A stretch of 64,000 bases of DNA from CAZGUX01 sp964529305 (GTDB taxonomy: Bacteria; Acidobacteriota; Terriglobia; Bryobacterales; Bryobacteraceae): NCBI GenBank assembly GCA_964529305.1, contig CAZGUX010000031.1, forward strand, positions 36,173 through 100,172, read 5' to 3'. Each line of letters begins with the position of its first letter. The first letter of the stretch is position 1. Below are positions 24,358 to 31,751 of this stretch, in pieces. The translations under genes and the position numbers were made by a program. The notes under the pieces were generated by a model. It did no database searches. It saw only the letters and a list, made by a program, of their open reading frames with translations, and was not told where the DNA came from.

Positions 24358-26478
24358 TCAGAGGGCATGATACGGCGTAGGGTTCACCAGCGACGGCCGG
24401 CCACAGCCCAAGTCGCACGATCGCGCGCCTCGGATCGCCAGCGCTCCCGTCGGGCACACCTCCGCGCAGCATTGTGCCACGTGCCGCAACCCCTCGGCGA
24501 GCGGCCTGCCGAACGGAACCGCTACCGTGACCTGGAAGCCGCGGCCAATCGGCGCGAGCCCCAACGGCTCGCCCGCCCCCGCCGCGATCCGCACGCAGGC
24601 GTCACACAGGATGCACTTGCCCGGTTCGTACACGATCTCCGGATGCGAGATGTCCCGTGAATACCTCCGCCGTTCCCCGGCGAAACGGTAAGGGTCCGCC
24701 TGGTATTCGGTGGCTAGAGTCCGCACGTGGCAGCAGTCCGCTTTCCGGCAGCCGCAGGTCAGGCAGCGGCGCGCCTCCCGTTCGGCGTCGGCGGCCGGCA
24801 GGCCGGTCTCGACTTCGTCGAAAGTCTCCAGCCGGCGCTTCCGATCGATCTCGGGCATACGGACTCGCGCCGCTCGTTCAATGGCCCGAAACAGTTCCGC
24901 CCGTTCGTCGTCATCCACCGGACGCAATGCGATGTTCATGGCCTCCGGTTCGCCAGTGACCGCTTCCCCTCGCAGGAACTGATCGATGGAGGCGGCCGCA
25001 ATCCGCCCGCCAGCCACCGCGCGAACGGCCCAATCCGCTCCCAGCACCGCGTCTCCTCCAGCAAAGACGCCGCGCAGATTGGTGGCCAGCGTCCGTTCAT
25101 CGGCCGCGATTCCGCGGCTGGTGACCCGCAGCCCTTCGCGTTCGGCGAGCGAACGCTCCACGGCCTGCCCGATGGCGACGATCACGGTTGAGCACGACAA
25201 GACGAACTCCGAATCGCGAACGGCCACCGCCCGCCGCCGGCCCGAGGCATCCGGCTCGCCCAGTTCCATCCGTTCGCAGCTCACCAGCACCTGCTGGTGC
25301 CCGTTGTGATGGAGGCGCGTCGGGGTCACCAAGAACTCGATCGTCACGCCTTCGGCCTGCGCGGCCTCCACCTCCTCCATCAGGCAGGGCATTTCCTGTT
25401 GCGTCCGCCGGTAGAGAATCTTCACGCTGCGAGGCTTCAACCGTAGCGCGGACCGTGCGCAATCGAGCGCCGTGTTGCCGCCGCCGATGACGATGACGTC
25501 ATCGCCCAGCGAGGGCGGGTTGCCCATCGCAACCAGTTCCAGAAACTCGACCCCGGTCAGCGCGAGTTCTTCGCCTTCGCAGCGAAGCTCCTGCGCCCGC
25601 TGCGCGCCGATCGCCAGAAACACCGCATCGTTCTTCTTCCGCAACTCGCCGAGGGTGAAGTCCGCACCCCAGCGGCGCTCCATCTGAAACCCCGCACCCA
25701 GCCGCCGGATCGAGTCGATCTCCGCATCGAGCGCCGCCTTCGGCAGCCGAAACTCGGGGACACCGTAGCGCAGCATGCCGCCGGCGAGGGGCTTCGCGTC
25801 GAACAGCACGCAGGCGTGTCCCTTCCGCAGAAGATAGTAGGCCGCGGCCAGGCCGGCGGGGCCTGCGCCCACGATGGCGACCGACTTTCCGCTGCTCGCG
25901 GCCGTGCGCGGAACAAACGGGGCCGCGCCGGCTGCGTCGTGGTCGGCCGCGAATCGATGCAGAGCGCCGATCGCCATCCCGTGGTCGTAGTCGCGCCGAT
26001 GGCATTCCTGTTCGCAAAGCCGGGGACAGATCCGCCCCAACGCGCCAGGCAACGCCAACCGCTCCGCGATCGTCTCCGTGGCCGAGCGGATGTCCCGGTT
26101 GGCGATTTCGTAAACGAACTTCGGGATATCCAGGCCCGCCGGACAGGCCGCCGAGCACGGGGCCGCGCACTCTCCAGCATGGTCCGAAAGCAGCAGTTCC
26201 AGCGCCATCTTTCGCGCGCTCCGTGCCTCCGCGCTATCGGTCGTCACCGCCATCCCCTCGGACACCGGCAGGGCACACGCGGGCGAGAGATTCCGGCGGC
26301 CTTCCACCTGGACCGCGCACACGAAACAGGACGATGCCGGCGGCAGGCCCGGCACGTGGCAAAGCGTCGGAACCCGGATTCCGAGGCGCCGCGCCGCCTC
26401 CAGGACGGTGGTTCCCGCGTCCACCTCGATCGGCTTCTGGTCGATCGTCAGCCGGACCTGCTGGGGTTGCCCTTCCAT
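24358..26478 (-). CDS. 2Fe-2S ferredoxin / glutamate-synthase-beta-like flavoprotein fusion (NfnB/HydA-accessory type)
   Basis: 706 residues. Residues 1-85 form a NuoG/HydA-type plant-like ferredoxin domain (CHVPGLPPASSCFVC ... C). A His-Cys box-like stretch follows (SDHAGECAAPCSAACPAG), then the GltD-like domain: linker cysteines (ICPRLCEQECHRRD), FAD site GAGPAGLAAAYYL (about 203-215) and NAD(P) site GGGNTALDCARSALR (about 340-355). It ends with a ferredoxin-like domain (CILCDACVRIA; CAEVCPTGA). Domains of this kind pass electrons between NAD(P)H, flavin and ferredoxin in NfnAB, FDH and hydrogenase complexes. It is the last gene of the seven-gene operon, 6 bp after the NuoF-like gene. No hydrogenase or formate dehydrogenase catalytic subunit is present. 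Confidence 0.85.
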   Translation of the reverse strand: MEGQPQQVRLTIDQKPIEVDAGTTVLEAARRLGIRVPTLCHVPGLPPASSCFVCAVQVEGRRNLSPACALPVSEGMAVTTDSAEARSARKMALELLLSDHAGECAAPCSAACPAGLDIPKFVYEIANRDIRSATETIAERLALPGALGRICPRLCEQECHRRDYDHGMAIGALHRFAADHDAAGAAPFVPRTAASSGKSVAIVGAGPAGLAAAYYLLRKGHACVLFDAKPLAGGMLRYGVPEFRLPKAALDAEIDSIRRLGAGFQMERRWGADFTLGELRKKNDAVFLAIGAQRAQELRCEGEELALTGVEFLELVAMGNPPSLGDDVIVIGGGNTALDCARSALRLKPRSVKILYRRTQQEMPCLMEEVEAAQAEGVTIEFLVTPTRLHHNGHQQVLVSCERMELGEPDASGRRRAVAVRDSEFVLSCSTVIVAIGQAVERSLAEREGLRVTSRGIAADERTLATNLRGVFAGGDAVLGADWAVRAVAGGRIAAASIDQFLRGEAVTGEPEAMNIALRPVDDDERAELFRAIERAARVRMPEIDRKRRLETFDEVETGLPAADAEREARRCLTCGCRKADCCHVRTLATEYQADPYRFAGERRRYSRDISHPEIVYEPGKCILCDACVRIAAGAGEPLGLAPIGRGFQVTVAVPFGRPLAEGLRHVAQCCAEVCPTGALAIRGARSCDLGCGRPSLVNPTPYHAL

Positions 26479-26484
26479 CTGCCG

Positions 26485-28329
26485 CTACACCACCTCCACA
26501 GCGTCGTCCTGGCAGGCCTGGCGGCACAGATCGCAACGCGTGCAAAGTTGTTCGTCGATGTGGTGCCGCTCGTACGGCTGGAACGCGATCGCACCCACCG
26601 GGCACGCCTGCGCGCACAACGTGCACCCGATGCATTTGTCGTTCACCTGATAACGGATCAGCGAGGGACAGCGACCCGCCGGGCAGCGCTTCTCGAACAA
26701 GTGCGCTTCGTACTCGTGCCGGAAGTACCGTAACGTCGTCACCACCGGATTGGGCGCGGTCTGGCCCAGGCCGCACAGGCTGCCCCGGCTGACGTGGTCC
26801 GCCAGGGTTTCAAGCTTTTCAAGGTCATCCGGCCGGCCCGTGCCCGAGCACATTCGCTCCAGGATCTCGAGCATGCGCTTCGTGCCGATGCGGCAGAACG
26901 TGCACTTCCCGCAGGATTCGGCCTGCGTGAACCGTAGAAAGAAGCGGGCCATGTCGACCATGCAATCGCGGTCATCGAGCACCACCAGGCCGCCCGACCC
27001 CATGATGGCGCCGGTTGCCGGAATCGCGTCGTAATCCACCGGCGTGTCCGCGAGCCACTCCGGAATGCAGCCTCCCGACGGCCCGCCCAACTGCACCGCT
27101 TTGAACTTGCGGCCGTTCCGAATGCCGCCGCCGATCTCCTCGACAATCTCGCGAATCGTTACCCCCATCGCAACCTCGATCAAGCCGCCGCGCTCGATCT
27201 TTCCCGCGAGCGAGAAGACCTTGGTGCCCTTGCTGGCCGCGGTTCCGAGGGCAGCAAACCGGTCCGCGCCGTGACGGAGGATCCAGGGGATGCAGGCGAG
27301 CGTTTCCACATTGTTGATCAGGGTCGGCTGCCCGCGAAATCCGCGCTCGACGGGATAGGGAGGACGGAGTCTCGGCATGCCGCGCCGCCCTTCGAGCGAC
27401 TCGATGAGCGCCGTCTCCTCCCCGCACACAAACGCGCCGCCGCCCTCCCGCACCTCCAGGCGCAGCGAGAAGTCGGAACCGAAGAGCCGGCCGCCGAGAT
27501 AGCCGCGCGCCTCGGCTTCGCGGATGGCTTCACGCACGCGCCGGACCGCCAGCGGGTATTCCGCGCGGATGTAGAGGAACCCTTCCGTGGACCCGATGGC
27601 GTAGGCGGCCAGGGCCAGGCCCTCCAGCACGCGATGAGGGTCCGCTTCCAGCACCAGGCGGTCCATGAAGGCACCCGGATCGCCTTCGTCCCCGTTGCAG
27701 ATGACGTATTTGACGTCTCCCGGTTGAGTCCGGGCGAGCGCCCATTTCCGTCCCGTCGGGAAGCCCGCGCCGCCGCGCCCGCGCAGGCCCGATTCCGTGA
27801 TCGTCTCGATCACACGCTCTGGCGGGGTTCCGCCTTCCAGACACTCTCGCAAAGCCCGGTAGCCATCACGGGTCAGGTAGTCGTCGATCCGCTCGGGATC
27901 GATCGTGCCGCAGTTTTCGAGCACGATCCGCTTCTGCTTGGCCAGATACACGGCGGCCGTGCCGGTTCGGGGATCGTAGCGGGCCTCCTCCAACCGTTCG
28001 CGCGTTCCGTCTCGCGCGAAGATCGCGGCTGCGCGCTGCGCGGCCCGGCGCGCTTTCGACGGCAGGCCGAGCGGCCGAATGTGCCGGAGCACGATCTGCC
28101 GGCCCAGGCCGGCCGTGACGTTTCCGTAGAACGTGCTGGTTCCTTCGGGCTCGACCACCTCGACGATCGGCTCGCGATGACACATTCCGTTACAGCCGAC
28201 CGCCTTCACAGCGTTCTCGACGCCGGCCTCGCGGGCCGCCCGTTCCATCGCCCGCCGAACCTCCTCGCCACCGCTGGCAATGCCGCAGGAGCTGAGGCCG
28301 ATCCGGAACTCGACGGCGTTGGTGCTCAC
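26485..28329 (-). CDS. NADH-dehydrogenase-type flavoprotein, NuoF/HydB-like with extra ferredoxin domains
   Basis: 614 residues. The GTG start at 28329 overlaps the nuoE-like stop (GTGA). The N-terminal domain (1-100) is thioredoxin-like with C15 and CNGMC (46-50). The NuoF core has the FMN site GRGGAGFPTGRKW, the NADH site GGGAFVCGEETALIESLEG, and a 4Fe-4S site (SCGKCTFCRIG, later SLCGLGQ). The C-terminus has two 4Fe-4S sets (CIGCTLCAQACPVGA; CTRCDLCRQACQDDA). This is the HydB/HndC layout rather than complex I NuoF. It oxidises or reduces NAD(P)(H) and is expected to pair with the NuoE-like protein encoded just upstream. Confidence 0.9.
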   Translation of the reverse strand: MSTNAVEFRIGLSSCGIASGGEEVRRAMERAAREAGVENAVKAVGCNGMCHREPIVEVVEPEGTSTFYGNVTAGLGRQIVLRHIRPLGLPSKARRAAQRAAAIFARDGTRERLEEARYDPRTGTAAVYLAKQKRIVLENCGTIDPERIDDYLTRDGYRALRECLEGGTPPERVIETITESGLRGRGGAGFPTGRKWALARTQPGDVKYVICNGDEGDPGAFMDRLVLEADPHRVLEGLALAAYAIGSTEGFLYIRAEYPLAVRRVREAIREAEARGYLGGRLFGSDFSLRLEVREGGGAFVCGEETALIESLEGRRGMPRLRPPYPVERGFRGQPTLINNVETLACIPWILRHGADRFAALGTAASKGTKVFSLAGKIERGGLIEVAMGVTIREIVEEIGGGIRNGRKFKAVQLGGPSGGCIPEWLADTPVDYDAIPATGAIMGSGGLVVLDDRDCMVDMARFFLRFTQAESCGKCTFCRIGTKRMLEILERMCSGTGRPDDLEKLETLADHVSRGSLCGLGQTAPNPVVTTLRYFRHEYEAHLFEKRCPAGRCPSLIRYQVNDKCIGCTLCAQACPVGAIAFQPYERHHIDEQLCTRCDLCRQACQDDAVEVV

Positions 28330-29297
28330 ACGGGCTCCGGAACGCCGGTCGGAGACCGGCTCCACGTGGCTGGCTCGACCGCGTCGAGTACTTCGCACGC
28401 ACTGGCGGGGGTTAGCTTCCCGACGGTCCGCTCGTCCACCATCAGGACTGGCGCCAGGCTGCAGCAGCCCAGGCAGGCGACTTCCTCGATCGTAAACAGC
28501 AGGCCGCGGTCCGTCTCGCCGCCTTCCGGAATCCCCAGGCTGCGCCGCAGTTCCTCGGCGATCTGGCTCGCTCCCGAGACATGACATGCCGTGCCGTGGC
28601 ATACCCGGACCAGGTGCTTGCCGGCCGGCGTCCGCCGAAGTTGCGCGTAGAACGACGACGTACCCGCGATCTGCGCGGGCGTGATTTCCGTGAGTTCGCA
28701 CACCCGCCGCACTGCCTCATCCGGCAGATAGCGGAACCGGGCCTGAATCGCCTGCAGGATCGGGATCGCCGCCTCGCGGCTGCGTCCCTCTTTGGCGACG
28801 ATGTCGTCAACCAGTGTGAGGTCGATGACCGGTGCGGCGACCGGCACGGGGGGACGGATGGCCGGCTTCGCGAGAGAGATGGCCGCATGACCTTTTAGGA
28901 CGATCAATTGGTCCCTGGCCACCGGGCGGGGATATTGGAATGCCGGCAGTTGTTTGGCGGTCCAGAGGAACAGCGCCAGGGAGGCGATCAGCAGGAGAGA
29001 GAGCCCGTCGATTCTGGTTTTGCGTGCCCTCTTGCGGTCGGTGATCCTCTGGTGCTCCGCCTCCAGTTTCGGGGCCAGGGAGGCATTCGATCTTACCTTT
29101 ACCTGAAGGGCCGCGATCGCTGCTTCGTCTTTCGGCGCCTGCCGGCGCTCGGCGGCGTAGTCCACCGTCAGGATCGCTACGCACAGGATGATCAAAGCAG
29201 TCGAGGCTCGCGCAAGGCCGCGGCAGAGGCCGGCCGGGGGGCCGGCCGCGGGCGAGGGCGAGGGCGCCCGCCCCACGGGGCTGTCGCTTGAGTTCAC
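28326..29297 (-). CDS. NuoE-like 2Fe-2S subunit with an N-terminal two-helix membrane anchor
   Basis: 323 residues; GTG start overlaps the NapH-like gene's stop (GTGA). The C-terminal ~165 residues are a standard NuoE/HydC thioredoxin-fold domain: C233 and C238 (CHGTAC) plus C275 and C279 (CLGCC) bind the 2Fe-2S cluster. Unusually, residues 1-155 add a Pro-rich start, a transmembrane helix (about 33-48, TALIILCVAILTVDYAA), a charged coiled segment (50-95), and a second helix (about 98-117, GLSLLLIASLALFLWTAKQL). Canonical NuoE has about 160-180 residues and is soluble. The anchor would tether the NADH-reacting module to the inner face of the membrane beside the NapH-like protein. Confidence 0.88.
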   Translation of the reverse strand: MNSSDSPVGRAPSPSPAAGPPAGLCRGLARASTALIILCVAILTVDYAAERRQAPKDEAAIAALQVKVRSNASLAPKLEAEHQRITDRKRARKTRIDGLSLLLIASLALFLWTAKQLPAFQYPRPVARDQLIVLKGHAAISLAKPAIRPPVPVAAPVIDLTLVDDIVAKEGRSREAAIPILQAIQARFRYLPDEAVRRVCELTEITPAQIAGTSSFYAQLRRTPAGKHLVRVCHGTACHVSGASQIAEELRRSLGIPEGGETDRGLLFTIEEVACLGCCSLAPVLMVDERTVGKLTPASACEVLDAVEPATWSRSPTGVPEPV

Positions 29298-30298
29298 TGG
29301 ACTCTCTCCCGCGGGCACGCGGCGTAGCACCGCGCGCAGTAGAGGCACTTCGACCGGACCGCCCGCATGTTCTCGATCGCTCCGTACGGGCACGCGCCCG
29401 TGCACAACCCGCAGTCCAGTTCCTTGTCGGGGGTGATGGTCACGCCCCGGCCCGCCAATCGTGCGCACCACGACAACAGCCCGCCGTACGGGCAGAGATA
29501 CCGGCAGTAGGGCCTGCCGACGAACATTCCCAGCACCAGGAAACCGCCGCCTATCGCGAGCATATGGGCGAAGCCCGTGCGGCGGAAGAGCCCGACAAAC
29601 GGGTCGAACCGGCAGATGAGGAAGTCGCGCGTGGGCGAGGGCTGGATTGCAGACCAAAGCGCCGCGGCGAGGTACACGTACTTCAGCAGGCCCAACGCCC
29701 GATCCAGGCGTCGCGGGACTTGGACCGGTTTCAGAACCACCAGTTCCTGAACCGCGCCCAGCGGGCACACGCCTCCGCAGAAGGCCCGGCCAAAGAAGAG
29801 CGCGACCAGCAGCGGCAGGAAGAACGTGGCCGTCACGACGATGGGGATGCGGTAGCGCGCGTCGGTGAACGCGACCGCCACGTTCTGGATGGAACCGATC
29901 GGGCAGATGCAACCCTCGCGGTAGAAGCCGAAGTACGCGGTGCAGGCCAGCGTCAGCGCCACTACCCATCGCCGGTTTCGCCGCGCCAGGACCAGCCAGA
30001 CGGAGACTCCCAGGGCCGCGGCCAGCAACACCAGGTCGAGGACTTCCATCCTGTAGCTGCGCGGTTGCGGACGCTGGACGGAGGGGGTGACGTATCCGCC
30101 GCCGATGTCTTTCTCCTGAGGGGCTGTGTCGACGGGACGCTCGTACGGGATCGCCTGCGCGGCGAGGGGGTGTGCGGCGGGCAGGAGGAGAAGAGACGCC
30201 ATGAGCAGGGCGGGAACAACTCCACGGTTCAGAACCCGAACGGAAAGTGGACTGCCCGCTCCCTTCCGGTCGCGGCTCTGAAGAAAGTGCAAACTCAC
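29294..30298 (-). CDS. NapH/NosR-type polytopic membrane protein with two 4Fe-4S clusters
   Basis: 334 residues. N-terminal hydrophobic segment (PALLMASLLLLPAAHPLAA), a short periplasmic loop, then four or five transmembrane helices with paired cysteine motifs at the membrane edge (CICPIG; CGGVCPLG; CRYLCPYGG). The C-terminus has two 4Fe-4S sets (CGLCTGACPYGA; CLYCARCYAACP). NapH/NosR-like proteins pass electrons between the quinone pool or cytoplasmic donors and periplasmic Fe-S proteins. The GTG start at 30298 reads through a copy of the 25-bp dispersed repeat (LQSRDRKGAGS), so the true start may be the ATG at 30202. Confidence 0.85.
   Translation of the reverse strand: MSLHFLQSRDRKGAGSPLSVRVLNRGVVPALLMASLLLLPAAHPLAAQAIPYERPVDTAPQEKDIGGGYVTPSVQRPQPRSYRMEVLDLVLLAAALGVSVWLVLARRNRRWVVALTLACTAYFGFYREGCICPIGSIQNVAVAFTDARYRIPIVVTATFFLPLLVALFFGRAFCGGVCPLGAVQELVVLKPVQVPRRLDRALGLLKYVYLAAALWSAIQPSPTRDFLICRFDPFVGLFRRTGFAHMLAIGGGFLVLGMFVGRPYCRYLCPYGGLLSWCARLAGRGVTITPDKELDCGLCTGACPYGAIENMRAVRSKCLYCARCYAACPRERVQ
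30256..30280. repeat. 25-bp dispersed repeat, copy 1 (inside the NapH-like gene's 5' end)
   Basis: CCGCTCCCTTCCGGTCGCGGCTCTG is identical to 34590-34614. Here it encodes QSRDRKGAG on the minus strand, near the N-terminus of the NapH-like protein. Confidence 0.85.
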
Positions 30299-30317
30299 GG
30301 CTCTGCAACTCCACGGC

Positions 30318-30926
30318 TCACGCCGTGGGCTCCGGGCTTAGCGCCTGCGCAACACTCGTGCGGAACAGAGCGTCCTTGGGGCACGCCGTGGAAATCGCGC
30401 ACTGGTTGCATCCGACGCACAGGTTGTGGCGGACCTTGAGCCGGATCGAACCTAACCCGGCTGGCTCCTTGCACGCCATCACGCACTTGCCGCAACCGTC
30501 GCACTTGTCCTCGTCGATGACGTACTCGTAGAAGTTGTTCGCCGGGTCGGCCGGGTCGATCTCGCCGATCGGCTTCCGCAGGATGGCATCGCGCGGGCAC
30601 AACTTCTCGCTCGGCAGCCCTTGCGAATCGACCGCGCTCGTCACGTTGTAGTACGCCGGACAGATGCAGCACCGGCCGCACTTGGAGAAATCGTTGACGG
30701 CCCGCACGGCGGATTGAGACACTACGCATTCGGTCAGACAGAGATCGCAGACTTTGACTCCCAGCTCGCCCAGGCGGCTGTTGACGCACCGGGCGGAATC
30801 CACCTGCCAGACTACCTGTCCTTCGGCCTTCTGAATCAGGTAGCCGGCGGCTCCGGTCATTCCCAGGGCCGCCGCCCCGCGAACCAAGCGGTCCACTGCC
30901 GCGCGCCGCGATACGGTGTCGCTCAT
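30318..30926 (-). CDS. Polyferredoxin with Tat-like leader, NapG-like
   Basis: 202 residues. The leader SRRAAVDRLVRGAAALGMTGAAGYL is a plausible twin-arginine signal (SRRxx pattern), indicating export of a folded Fe-S protein. At least four cysteine groups follow: CDLCLTEC, CGRCCICP, CDGCGKCVMACKEP, and CVGCNQC...CP, enough for three or four 4Fe-4S clusters. Such proteins couple to NapH-type membrane partners (NapGH). The ATG overlaps the NHL gene's stop (ATGA); the NapH-like gene follows 19 bp later. Confidence 0.82.
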   Translation of the reverse strand: MSDTVSRRAAVDRLVRGAAALGMTGAAGYLIQKAEGQVVWQVDSARCVNSRLGELGVKVCDLCLTECVVSQSAVRAVNDFSKCGRCCICPAYYNVTSAVDSQGLPSEKLCPRDAILRKPIGEIDPADPANNFYEYVIDEDKCDGCGKCVMACKEPAGLGSIRLKVRHNLCVGCNQCAISTACPKDALFRTSVAQALSPEPTA

Positions 30927-31738
30927 AGGGCGCCTTCAGGCTTCGGTTCGAAGCCCAGGATGTGCAGCTTCACCGGATCGGCCACATAGACCCGTCCGCG
31001 CGAGTCCACGGCCAAGTCCATGTTCTTGGAGGCCGGGTCGAATACGTTCGTGGCGATGACAGCAATCAACCTGCCATCGGCGCCCAGGACCTTTGCGCGC
31101 GGCCCGGCCTTCTCCGTGACGTACAGTTGGCCTCCTCCCGCGACTTCGACGTTGGTGGGATTACAGCAGCCCGGGAATCCGGAGGGGTCGAGCCAGTCGA
31201 ACCGGCCGATGTGCCCCAGCAGTTGGCCTTCCGGGCTGTACCGCTCCACGCGGTGTTTGCCCGGATTGGCAGCGTAGACGATCTCGCCGTCCACGCTGAA
31301 GTCCAGCACGCCGTTCGGAATCAGGAAGCCATGGGTCCGGTTGTCCTTGCCGATCGTGTTGAGGAACCGGCCGAACCGGTCAAAGCGGCGGATGGAGCGA
31401 TCTTTCGCATCGGCTGCCAACAGACAGTCCCGTACGAAGCCGACGGCCGTGACTTCCCCAAGGCGTTCGGGATCGCGCCACGTATCCACGAGTCTGCCGC
31501 CGCTGTCGAATTTCTCGATCTGTCCAGCCTCGCCGATATACACGGACCCATCCTCCGCCACCGCTACCGCAGTGGCGGGCTTGGCCGTGCTCCACTTCCG
31601 GAGCAGCCCTCCGCCGCGGTCGAAGACGCTTACGCGGCTGCCGCCGGCGGCGTATAAGAGATCGTTCCCGTCCACGCAGAGGGCTCGTAGCGTTCCGGCG
31701 AAATGGCCGCTGATCTTCTGGACCTGGCGGTATTCCAT
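30923..31738 (-). CDS. NHL-repeat beta-propeller protein without signal peptide
   Basis: 271 residues with about five or six NHL-type repeats ('...V..DG.IYV.......I..FD..G.....'): ALCVDGNDLLYAAGGSRVS, AVAVAEDGSVYIGEAGQIE, VDFSVDGEIVYAANPGKHR-type units. The N-terminus (MEYRQVQKISGHFAG) has no export signal, so it probably stays in the cytoplasm or needs a partner. NHL propellers are protein or ligand scaffolds. It sits between the PQQ-like propeller gene (13 bp upstream) and the polyferredoxin gene (ATGA overlap), so it is likely a structural part of the electron-transfer complex. Confidence 0.8.
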   Translation of the reverse strand: MEYRQVQKISGHFAGTLRALCVDGNDLLYAAGGSRVSVFDRGGGLLRKWSTAKPATAVAVAEDGSVYIGEAGQIEKFDSGGRLVDTWRDPERLGEVTAVGFVRDCLLAADAKDRSIRRFDRFGRFLNTIGKDNRTHGFLIPNGVLDFSVDGEIVYAANPGKHRVERYSPEGQLLGHIGRFDWLDPSGFPGCCNPTNVEVAGGGQLYVTEKAGPRAKVLGADGRLIAVIATNVFDPASKNMDLAVDSRGRVYVADPVKLHILGFEPKPEGAL

Positions 31739-31751
31739 AGGCCCCCTCCTT

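Noticed and set aside
28330..28701. Long N-terminal extension of the NuoF-like protein
   Set aside because: It lies fully inside the nuoE-like gene in another frame; the GTG at 28329 gives the conserved N-terminal domain and a typical GTGA overlap.
29298..30314. Long upstream extension of the nuoE-like frame
   Set aside because: This part overlaps the NapH-like gene and has the biased, low-complexity look of an antisense or shifted frame.
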